NCBI GenBank assembly: GCA_950097015.1
Contig: CATNEN010000001.1
Location: 19,658,501-19,722,500, forward strand
Reading direction: 5' to 3'
From: Macrostomum hystrix
Lineage: Eukaryota; Platyhelminthes; Macrostomidae
DNA length: 64,000 bases
A program made the position numbers and the translations under genes. Position 1 is the first letter of the stretch, and every line of letters begins with the position of its first letter. Positions 42,901-53,100 of the stretch are shown here, piece after piece. A model generated the notes under the pieces. The model did no database searches. It was not told where the DNA came from and worked only from the letters and a program-made list of their open reading frames with translations.

Positions 42901-43724
42901 CATGATATCCTACATTCTTGTGCATATGGACCACAGATGAAGTCCAGGAGCTGCATCAGCTTGAACTGTCATTAAGCTGTCGGCTGTCATTGTTGTGATG
43001 CTATGCATTCTAACCTCAATGTTGATTAGCTCTAAAGCCCTATTAGCACTATTAGGCCCTACCATGTCCAAGTGTATGCATAGAATACCCTCGTGTCTTG
43101 ATGATGTGGTGAGTAAACTATAACAAACAATGTTGTTTCCCGTTGATTGTTTTCATATTTTTGAACTCTGCAAATATAAAAGAATTGTATTAAAGGAGAA
43201 AAATAATTTAACAAATGGTTCTATCTATAGGATAGGTTAAAAAGGAAATTTGAATGTGTAAAGATTGTTATCTGTATAAGGGCAATTCTGAGGGTTTATA
43301 ACAAAATTCTAGAACCTGCCAAGGACTATTGTAAGTGCTTATTAAAAAGCTAAACATTTAAATTTAAATATGTTTCAAGGTTTCCATTTCAAATGCTATT
43401 GGTCTTGGTCATTATCTTTCTTGTGATCTTGCATTGTCAAGTTAAAGTTACTTGTAAGATTCATAAGAGACAGAAAATTGATTGGTTACAATTTATATGT
43501 AAATAAGAATTTAAATCACTATGAATGACAAAAGACTACACTGTGACAGTTTATTTAGAGTTGTAGGTTAATCAGACTAAAATATTCTATATTTACAATT
43601 TACATTTATTTACAAGTTAAGTAATTAACAATAGAGTTAACAAAGCAACTTGCACTATTCATTTGCCAGAATTTTCATCACATGATATGCTAAAGTGCAA
43701 TGAGCCTTCCATTAATCATTTTAG
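39913..43724. other. Intergenic and probable Derlin first-intron region
   Basis: Mostly AT-rich. Contains a 13-bp inverted repeat at about 40349-40382, a diverged family-A SINE at 40560-41120, and no tandem array. The first Derlin exon(s), coding for the residues before QLDIVSPFQ, should lie here or near here, but I could not identify them. Confidence 0.45.
40560..41120 (+). mobile_element. Diverged tRNA-derived SINE (family A), interrupted
   Basis: The 5' part (about 40560-40640) has GAGTGGCAGAGTGGTTAATG and TCCCTGAGCTCAATTCTA, matching the head of the copy at 57276. The 3' part (about 41008-41116) has GTCAGCAAAATGGGTAAAGA, CTCCTTGCTGGCTATAGGG and ATGTGCCATTGACATTGCC, matching the tail. The 250-odd bases between are not SINE, so this copy is old and split. 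Confidence 0.6.
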
Positions 43725-46700
43725 CAACTGGACATAGTCAGCCCGTTTCAGCTATACTTTCATCCAACATTAATATTCAAGAATTTACAGGTAAGCTTTC
43801 ATTAATTAAAGGTGAAGTTAATGATCAATAAAGTATTCAAATTTCAAGTTTATAATGACTTAAAATTCTAGCTATGGCGCTTAGTCACCAACTTCTGCTT
43901 TTTTGGGACCTTCGGTTTTAACTTCTTCTTCAATATGGTGTTCAACTATCGATACTGTCGCATGCTGGAAGAAAACTCATTCCGAGGCCGAACCAGCGAC
44001 TTTGCACTCATGTTCATCTTTGGCGGCAGCTTTATCACGGTGCGTTCTAGTGCCATTTGAGGCCCTAGAGGATGAAGGGTACAGGCCGACTGATATGGCG
44101 GGAGGGTACAGGCCGGCTGATAAGGAGTGGGGGTACAGTCCGACTGATAAGTAGGGAGGGTACAGGCCGACTGATAAGGAGTGGGGGTACAGGCCGACTG
44201 ATAAGGAGTGGGGGTACAGGCCGGCTGATAAGGAGTGGGGGTACAGGCCGACTGATAAGGAGTGGGGTACAGGCCGACTGATATGGAGTGGGGGTACAGG
44301 CCGACTGATATGGAGTGGGGGTATAGGCCGACTGATAAGGAGTGGGGGTACAGGCCGACTGATAAGGAGTGGGGGTACAGGCCGGCTGATAAGGAGTGGG
44401 GGTACAGGCCGACTGATAAGGAGTGGGGGTACAGGCCGGCTGATAAGGAGTGGGGGTATAGGCCGACTGATAAGGAGTGGGGGTACAGGCCGACTGATAT
44501 GGAGTGTGGGTATAGGCCGGCTGATAAGGAGTGGGGGTACAGGCCGGCTGATAAGGAGTGGGGGTACAGGCCGACTGATAAGGAGTGGGGGTACAGGCCG
44601 ACTGATATGGAGTGTGGGTATAGGCCGACTGATAAGGAGTGGGGGTACAGGCCGACTGATAAGGAGTGGGGGTACAGGCCGACTGATAAGGAGTGGGGGT
44701 ACAGGCCGACTGATATGGAGTGGGGGTACAGGCCGGCTGATAAGGAGTGGGGGTACACGCCGACTGATAAGGAGGAAGTGTACTGGCCTTTCCAGAACAG
44801 CATTAACATATTTATGAAACTGGCTAATCTGCAGGTGGCTGGTGTGTTCGTGAACATGGTGTTCCTCAGTCAAGCATTCACCATCATGATTGTGTACGTG
44901 TGGAGCCGTCGCAATCCACTCATTAGAATGAACTTCTTCGGCTTGCTGACCTTTCAAGCGCCCTACCTGCCGTGGGTGCTGATGGCCTTCTCCTTTCTGC
45001 TTGGCAATGTCATCATTGTTGACGCTCTCGGTAATAATAAGTACCCTTTTAAGAGCAGCTATAAATCCAATTCCCGCAAAATCGAATATCCCAATCTTCA
45101 AATTAATCAGTCCAAATACCTAAACTCCCAAATCCCAATCGTACTAATAACCAGCTCTAATCTCTAAAATCCTAAATCCCATTCTAACTACAAGATCCCA
45201 CACTCAATTGCAACATCCCGCAGGCATAGCGGCCGGACACGTTTACTATTTTTTGGAGGACGTTTTCCCGCTGCAGCGGAACGGTTTTAAAGTACTGCGC
45301 ACGCCTCAGTTCCTGTGAGTCTTTGGCGGCCATCGGCCCTAACTTCAGTGCGGTCAGTTGCCCTCCCCTCTAATGGGAGCTCTTGGCGCTCGGAGGGGTC
45401 AGTTGCCCTCCCCTCTAATGGGAGCTCTTGGCGCTCAGAGGGGTCAGTTGCCCTCCCATCTAATGGGAACTCTTGGCGCTCAGAGGGGTCAGTTGCCCTC
45501 CCCTCTAATGGGAGCTCTTGGCGCTCAGAGGGGTCGGTTGACCTCCCCTCTAATGGGAGCTCTTGGCGCTCGGAGGGGTCAGTTGCCCTCCCCTCTAATG
45601 GGAGCTCTTGGCGCTCAGAGGGGTCAGTTGCCCTCCCATCTAATGGGAACTCTTGGCGCTCAGAGGGGTCAGTTGCCCTCCCCTCTAATGGGAGCTCTTG
45701 GCGCTCAGAGGGGTCGGTTGACCTCCCCTCTAATGGGAGCTCTTGGCGCTCAGAGGGGTCGGTTGACCTCCCCTCTAATGGGAGCTCTTGGCGCTCAGAG
45801 GGGTCGGTTGACCTCCCCTCTAATGGGAGCTCTTGGCGCTCAGAGGGGTCGGTTGCCCTCCCTCTAATGGGAGCTCTTGGCGCTCAGAGGGGTCAGTTGC
45901 CCTCCCTCTAATGGGAGCTCTTGGCGCTCAGAGGGGTCGGTTGACCTCCCCTCTAATGGGAGCTCTTGGCGCTCAGAGGGGTCGGTTGACCTCCCCTCTA
46001 ATGGGAGCTCTTGGCGCTCAGAGGGGTCGGTTGACCTCCCCTCTAATGGGAGCTCTTGGCGCTCAGAGGGGTCGGTTGCCCTCCCTCTAATGGGAGCTCT
46101 TGGCGCTCAGAGGGGTCAGTTGCCCTCCCTCTAATGGGAGCTCTTGGCGCTCAGAGGGGTCGGTTGACCTCCCCTCTAATGGGAGCTCTTGGCGCTCAGA
46201 GGGGTCGGTTGACCTCCCCTCTAATGGGAGCTCTTGGCGCTCGGAGGGGTCGGTTGACCTCCCCTCTAATGGGAGCTCTTGGCGCTCAGAGGGGTCGGTT
46301 GCCCTCCCTCTAATGGGAGCTCTTGGCGCTCAGAGGGGTCAGTTGCCCTCCCTCTAATGGGAGCTCTTGGCGCTCAGAGGGGTCAGTTGACCTCCCCTCC
46401 CCTCTAATTGGAACTCTGTGAGCTCAGTGCGGTTAGTTGCCCTCCCCTCAAATTGAAACTCTTCGAGCTCGGCGAGGGGGGTCAGTTGCTCTCCCCTCAA
46501 AAGGAAACTCTTGGAGCTCAAAGGGGTCAGTTGACCTCTCCTCTAAATGTAACTCTTTGAGCTCAGAGCTCAGAGGGGTCAGTTGACCTCCCCTCTAATG
46601 GAAACTCGTAGGTGTCATTTGCTATTCCCCGTAAGTGAAGACTCGCTCGCCTTCACCGTTGAGCAGGAAGACACTGTTTGACGCACCGCCAGCCTATCAG

Positions 46701-46766
46701 GACCCCAACTACCAGCCATTGCCCGAAGAGGAGCGACCGGGCGGCTTCAACTGGGGCGGCATGTGA
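43725..46766 (+). CDS. DERL2: Derlin-2-like ER membrane protein (5' exon not found)
   Basis: Exons: 43725-43790, 43872-44039, 44835-45030, 45224-45314, 46667-46766 (stop TGA), phases consistent. Motifs in order: [143 protein letters not shown]. The hydrophobic stretches correspond to the rhomboid-like membrane helices. Family knowledge: Derlins are proteolytically inactive rhomboids of the ER that move misfolded proteins to the cytosol for degradation (ERAD). VYVWSRRNP with FTIM is closest to Derlin-2/3. Odd: the tail ends GGFNWGGM, short of the p97-binding SHP box found in Derlin-1/2. The N-terminal residues up to the first helix are missing from this model. AATAAA at 46974-46979 is the probable poly(A) signal. 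Confidence 0.93.
44065..44775 (+). repeat. 27-bp minisatellite in a Derlin intron
   Basis: Unit GATAAGGAGTGGGGGTACAG plus GCCGACT, about 26 copies, with TATGG/AAGG and GGCT/GACT variants. It begins about 25 bases after the donor at 44040 and ends about 60 bases before the acceptor at 44834. Confidence 0.94.
45355..46610 (+). repeat. 45-bp minisatellite in a Derlin intron
   Basis: Unit built on TCTAATGGGAGCTCTTGGCG, CTCAGAGGGGTC and AGTTGCCCTCCCC, about 23 copies to 46400, then diverged copies to 46610. Some units are 44 bp after loss of one C, so the frame shifts. Blocks near 45833 and 46056 repeat with a 223-bp shift. Intron 45315-46666. Confidence 0.93.
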
Positions 46767-46973
46767 CGAGGAGCGCGGCAATCTGACTTGTAAATCCATC
46801 CTATCTCCGGTCATTCTTATGGCAATCCTCATTTAGACTACTGACAACCGGCCAATTCAGTAGTGCTATGAGGACATTGTTTTCTCTGTTTGTTGTAAAG
46901 AAGAAATCACCAAAAAATTGTGCAGATTTCCGTGCCAAAAAAATTTGGCAATATCCTAGAGTCTTGTTTTGAC

Positions 46974-46979
46974 AATAAA
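46974..46979 (+). terminator. Candidate poly(A) signal of Derlin
   Basis: AATAAA about 210 bases past the Derlin stop, in GACAATAAAAACTTT. It is the first canonical hexamer in sense orientation. Confidence 0.55.
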
Positions 46980-47544
46980 AACTTTGGATGAGGAATAGCG
47001 CAATTAAAAGTGGCTTATTTAACTAGCAGTTCAGTGTTTTGTTTGTACGATCTAAAAATATTCAAGAGAAGAAATTTACTAAAACACATTCCAGTGTGGG
47101 AAGCGTAACTTCATTGTTACAATTTGTCCACCAGTGTGAAATACCTCTATTACAAGAAACCCAATATCGAGAAATGACTGCTAAAATCCCTAGGTTGCCT
47201 AATCCCCTAAGTTGGTCTAAATTGCTTCGATGTGTTTTTATCCAGTGATGTATCGCGTGGTGGCTGGTGTTCCGTGACGATTATATTTGCCTTACTTTTG
47301 CCTCACTCCTGCTACGAGTACGTTTCTAAATAATTTCACAAATACGACAAATATCTAAGACTTATGGAATGCTAGTAAGTTCAGTTTGCAACCTACTAGT
47401 TAAATAAAATCCCGTTTGTTTCATGTACAGCCGGCAGTATAGATGAATCAATTGCAAACCTACTGTGTAACTGTGCTTTAAATTAAAAGACTGGAAACTT
47501 GTTTTGACTTTGCTTCATTTGAGTTTCAGTACAACTCTCTAAAA

Positions 47545-50290
47545 CACAGGGGCTCACGGCCCTTGAATGACAGTCGGAGGGGGTCACGGCCCTTGAAGGA
47601 CAGTCGTAGGGGCTCACGGCACTTAAAAGACATTCGGAGGGGGTCAAGGCTCTTAAAGAACAGTCGGAGGGAGTCACGGCCCTTGAATGACAGTCGGAGG
47701 GGGTCACGGCTCTTGAATGACAGTCGGAGGGGGTCACGGCTCTTAAAGAACAGTTGGAGGGGGTCACGGCCCCGTGAATGACAGTCAGAGGGGGTCACGG
47801 CCCTTGAATGACAGTCGGAGGGGATCACGGCTCTTGAATGACAGTCGGAGGGGGTCACGGCTCTTGAATGACAGTCGGAGGGGGTCACGGCTCTTAAAGA
47901 ACAGTTGGAGGGGGTCACGGCCCCGTGAATGACAGTCAGAGGGGGTCACGGCTCTTGAATGACAGTCGGAGGGGATCACGGCTCTTAAAGAACAGTCGGA
48001 GGGGGTCACGGCCCTTGAATGACAGTCGGAGGGGTCACGGCTCTTAAAGAACAGTCGGAGGGGGTCACGGCTCTTGAAGAACAGTCGGAGGGGGTCACGG
48101 CCCTTGAATGAGAGTCGGAGGGGGTCACGGCCCTTGAATGACAGTCGGAGGGGGTCACGGCCCTTAAATGACAGTCGGAGGGGGTCACGGCCCTTGAATC
48201 ACAGTCGGAGGGGGTCACGGCCCTTGAATGACAGTCGGAGGGGGTCACGGCCCTTGAATGTCAGTCGGAGGGGGTCACGGCCCTTGAATGACAGTCGGAG
48301 GGGGTCACGGCCCTTGAATGACAGTCGGAGGGGGTCACGGCCCTTGAAGGACAGTCGGAGGGGGTCACGGCCCTTGAATGACAGTCGGAGGGGGTCACGG
48401 CCCTTGAATGACAGTCGGAGGGGGTCACGGCCCTTGAAGGACAGTCGGAGGGGGTCACGGCCCTTGAATGTCAGTCGGAGGGGGGTCACGGCCCTTGAAT
48501 GTCAGTCGGAGGGGGTCACGGCCCTTGAATGACAGTCGGAGGGGGTCACGGCCCTTGAATGACAGTCGGAGGGGGTCACGGCCCTTAAAGAACAGTCGGA
48601 GGGGGTCACGGCCCTTGAATGACCGTCGGAGGGGGTCACGGCCCTTAAATGACAGTCGGAGGGGGTCACGGCCCTTGAATGACAGTCGGAGGGGGTCACG
48701 GCCCTTGAATGACAGTCGGAGGGGGTCACGGCCCTTAAAGAACAGTCGGAGGGGGTCACGGCCCTTGAATCACAGTCGGAGGGGGTCACGGCCCTTGAAT
48801 GACAGTCGGAGGGGGTCACGGCCCTTGAATGACAGTCGGAGGGGGTCACGGCCCTTGAATGACAGTCGGAGGGGGTCACGGCCCTTGAATGACAGTCGGA
48901 GGGGGTCACGGCTCTTAAAGAACAGTCGGAGGGGGTCACGGCCCTTGAATGTCAGTCGGAGGGGGTCACGGCCCTTGAATGTCAGTCGGAGGGGGTCACG
49001 GCCCTTGAATGACAGTCGGAGGGGGTCACGGCCCTTGAATGACAGTCGGAGGGGGTCACGGCCCTTAAAGAACAGTCGGAGGGGGTCACGGCCCTTGAAT
49101 GACAGTCGGAGGGGGTCACGGCCCTTGAATGACAGTCGGAGGGGGTCACGGCCCTTGAATGACAGTCGGAGGGGGTCACGGCCCTTGAATGACAGTCGGA
49201 GGGGGTCACGGCCCTTAAAGAACAGTCGGAGGGGGTCACGGCCCTTGAATCACAGTCGGAGGGGGTCACGGCCCTTGAATGACAGTCGGAGGGGGTCACG
49301 GCCCTTGAATGACAGTCGGAGGGGGTCACGGCCCTTGAATGACAGTCGGAGGGGGTCACGGCTCTTAAAGAACAGTCGGAGGGGGTCACGGCCCTTGAAT
49401 GACAGTCGGAGGGGGTCACGGCCCTTGAATGACAGTCGGAGGGGGTCACGGCCCTTGAATGACAGTCGGAGGGGGTCACGGCCCTTGAATGACAGTCGGA
49501 GGGGGTCACGGCCCTTGAAGGACAGTCGGAGGGGGTCACGGCCCTTGAATGTCAGTCGGAGGGGGGTCACGGCCCTTGAATGTCAGTCGGAGGGGGTCAC
49601 GGCCCTTGAATGACAGTCGGAGGGGGTCACGGCCCTTGAATGACAGTCGGAGGGGGTCACGGCCCTTAAAGAACAGTCGGAGGGGGTCACGGCCCTTGAA
49701 TGACAGTCGGAGGGGGTCACGGCCCTTAAATGACAGTCGGAGGGGGTCACGGCCCTTGAATGACAGTCGGAGGGGGTCACGGCCCTGGAATGACAGTCGG
49801 AGGGGGTCACGGCCCTTAAAGAACAGTCGGAGGGGGTCACGGCCCTTGAATCACAGTCGGAGGGGGTCACGGCCCTTGAATGACAGTCGGAGGGGGTCAC
49901 GGCCCTTGAATGACAGTCGGAGGGGGTCACGGCCCTTGAATGACAGTCGGAGGGGGTCACGGCCCTTGAATGACAGTCGGAGGGGGTCACGGCTCTTAAA
50001 GAACAGTCGGAGGGGGTCACGGCCCTTGAATGACAGTCGGAGGGGGTCACGGCCCTTGAATGACAGTCGGAGGGGGTCACGGCCCTTGAATGACAGTCGG
50101 AGGGGATCACGGCTCTTAAAGAACAGTCGGAGGGGGTCACGGCCATTGAATGACAGTCGGAGGGTCACGGCTCTTACAGAACAGTCGGAGGGGGTCACGG
50201 CCCTTGAATGACAGTCAGAGGGGGTCACGGCCCTTGAATGACAGTCAGAGGGGGTCACGGCCCTTGAATGTCAGTCGGAGGGGTCACGGC
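47545..50290. repeat. 2.7-kb intergenic 30-bp minisatellite
   Basis: Unit GGAGGGGGTCACGGCCCTTG plus AATGACAGTC, about 90 copies, the second largest array. Variants: CTTAAAGAACAG, CTTGAATGTCAG, CTTGAAGGACAG, CTTGAATCACAG. Their order repeats across about 540-bp blocks (for example 48720-48910 versus 49200-49370) and a one-base-longer unit (GGAGGGGGG) recurs near 48475 and 49556. It lies outside any gene I can recognise, between Derlin and the bHLH gene. Confidence 0.94.
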
Positions 50291-51090
50291 TGGCACACAA
50301 AATGCACATTCCAATCAACGCTGGTGGAGGCCTTCAACCATGAAATATTTCAACCATCAGCACCGCACCGACCTTTCAATGGTGTGAATTTTGAGATGAT
50401 TCCGTGCAACAAAGAGCAGCAGATCTAGCTCGTCACAGTCGCAGATTCAACAGCTTTGCGCATTCTCACATGTTTTTTACAAAAAAATGCCATAAATTCC
50501 ACCAGCAGACCACCCGCTGGGATCCTTCGAAAGCCAGCAAGCAGTAATTCGGGATTTAAACTGAACAGGATTTACACTGGCCCATGGCTATATAATTATC
50601 CACTTATCAAGCACTTCACAGCTCAAAGTTTCATTTGTTCCCTTGAGACATGAAATGAATGGAGTGCATTGTGTGCAACAGAAGTAACAAATCACTTTTT
50701 TTGCTTCATATACCTGATAGATATAGAATAGGTTTTTGTTTAACTTCCTGGCCAATGCAGCACATTGGGGGTGTTAAAAATCTCACCTCTATTTTTTTAG
50801 CTCTGCGTGCTCACTCAATGAGATTCGTGAGTAAGTCTGTTTTTGCTAGGGAGCGAAGCTTAAAGAAAGTTTAGGTAGCTCTGAGCTGAATACCTAAAAT
50901 CCCGCTGGGTTAAGTGCCTTTGCTTGCTGAACATTTTCTAAAGTGAATGCTGTGCTTTTCTTTGTTAATTCGTCAATGAATCAGTCTTTGTCTGCTTTTG
51001 AATTCTACAGTCTTAATGATCGTTGATCTGCAAGTGTATTTTTCTCTCAAAATTCTTTATGAAATATGTTATTTTAGACGACCAAATATT
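50291..51090. other. Intergenic stretch, nothing recognised
   Basis: About 800 bases of mixed sequence after the 30-bp array. Short open frames occur, but none shows a known domain or splice-site-bounded exon. Confidence 0.4.
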
Positions 51091-51094
51091 TTTT

Positions 51095-51650
51095 GTTATT
51101 CAGGTGGAAACCCTGTTATTCAGGTGGACACCCTGTTATTCAGGAGGACACCCTGTTATTCAGGAGGACACCCTGTTATTCAGGTGGACACCCTGTTATT
51201 CAGGAGGACACCCTGTTATTCAGGAGGACACCCTGTTATTCAGGTGGACACCCTGTTATTCAGGTGGACACCCTGTTATTCAGGTGGACACCCTGTCATT
51301 CAGGTGGACACCCTGTTATTCAAGTGGACACCCTGTTATTTAATGGATAGTCCTGTTTTTTAATGGATACCCTGTTTTTTAATGGACACCCTGTTTTTTT
51401 AATGGACACCCTGTTTTTCTAATGGACACCCTGTTTTTTAATGGACACCCTGATTTTAAATTGACACCCAGTTTTTTAATAGACACCCTGTTTTTTAATG
51501 GACACCCTGTTTTTTCAAAAGACACCCTGTTTTTTAATGGACACTCTGTTTTTAAATGGACACCCTGGTTTTAAAAGTGGCCATTCAGTAGTTATTAGTG
51601 GACACCCTTATTTATAACGGACACCCTGTTTTTAATGCCCACTGCCATTC
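51095..51650. repeat. 20-bp minisatellite upstream of the bHLH gene
   Basis: Unit AGGTGGACACCCTGTTATTC, about 12 regular copies to 51340, then diverged TAATGGACACCCTGTTTTTT copies to about 51650. GGACACCCTGTT is the conserved core. Confidence 0.88.
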
Positions 51651-52139
51651 CGGTGAACACCAATCCTACAAACGGACACTTTGTCTCTCGCAGGTGCAAA
51701 TAAAATGACAGTCCTTGTTTGTTAAAACCAATTAAAATTCTTTAACAATCAATTGTCAAAGTGAAAAAGGAATTTTTAACAAACCTATTGAGGTAAAAAA
51801 AACACTTCGTTTCTTAATGAAGTGTGTCCATTTTAGGCGAGAGGTCAGAGATTTAATGAGGCTTGCGATATTACTCGTAGATGGATGGCTGAGGTGAGTC
51901 GGATAGCAACTAGACCATCTTGTTTCGACAGCCTGCATGGGCCGAATGCTCTCCTCTCCCATGTGCTCAAGATTCTCCTCCCCAAGCAGCATTTCTAGCT
52001 CCCCTTTCTCTTTTCCTCTATTCGTTAAAAAAGGAATTTATCCCTTTCTTGTCAGACAGTGGTCGGCAACCTCTTTTTAGATCGAGCAACAAAGGCGAAA
52101 ATCAAAGAGACAAAATATATTATAAAGGCAAAAGATAGG

Positions 52140-52620
52140 ACAGGAAGACAGGGGAGAGGTTAGACAGGAGAGATGAGGCAGGGGAAAGATGAGGCAGGGG
52201 AGAGATGAGACAGGGAAGAGATGAGACAGGAAGAGATGAGACAGGGAAGAGATGAGACATAGGAGAGATGAGACAGGGATGAGATGAGACAGGGGAGAGA
52301 TGAGACAGGGGAGAGATGAGACAGGGGAGAGATGAGACAGGGGAGAGATGAGACAGGGGAGAGATGAGACATGGGAGAGTTGAGACAGGAGAGAGATGAG
52401 ACATGGGAGAGATGAGACATGGGAGAGTTGAGACAGGAGAGAGATGAGACATGGGAGAGATGAGACAGGGAAGAGATGAGACAGGTAAGAGATGAGACAG
52501 GGGAGAGATGAGACATGGGAGAGATGAGGCAGGGGAGAGATGAGACAGGGGAGAGATGAGACATGGGAGAGATGAGACAGGGAAGAGATGAGACAGGGGA
52601 GAGAGAAGATGAGACGGGAG
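52140..52620. repeat. 16-bp minisatellite upstream of the bHLH gene
   Basis: Unit ATGAGACAGGGGAGAG, about 30 copies with GGGAAGAG and ATGGGAGAG variants, strongly purine-biased on the plus strand. Confidence 0.9.
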
Positions 52621-52898
52621 AAAAAAGTAAGTTGTGACTCCAAATTATTCCCGAGAAATTATCCTCTATAATTTATCGTTTTCTTCCAAAAAATCAGTTC
52701 TTTTTTAAACAATTTTTTGATCATTTAAATCTTTTTTTAGTTTTTTTCTCGAAATTGAGCCATACTTCCAAATTTTTCACTTTAAAGTCGAATAAAAAAC
52801 AATCGAAATAAAATTGGACAATAGATAAAAGGGTTTTCGTTGACTGTCCGGCTGTAAAAAAATGAGTGGGTGGCCAGTTCCCAGGTCACTGCCTTCCT

Positions 52899-52970
52899 AA
52901 TTGGCCAGCCACCTCACTCACCCGCCATTGGCTCACGCAGGCCAAGCTATTCGTTTGGCGCAACCAATCA
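52899..52970 (+). promoter_or_regulatory. PTF1A: Triple CCAAT-box cluster, likely bHLH gene promoter
   Basis: Three CCAAT pentamers within 70 bases: ATTGG at 52900-52904 and 52927-52931 (minus orientation) and CCAAT at 52964-52968, spaced 27 and 37 bases, in a locally GC-richer segment 130-200 bases before the start codon. CCAAT boxes are typical NF-Y sites of animal promoters. No convincing TATA box is seen. Confidence 0.5.
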
Positions 52971-53100
52971 GCGCGCAAGCAGGGCCTGTGTGCTCCGGAC
53001 CTTGCTCAAACCGAAATCACATTTTAAGCGGAGCGGAGTTAACAGTGATCCAACGACCAACTCAGCCGTGTCAGACGCCAGTATCACAAGTTACAAAGGT

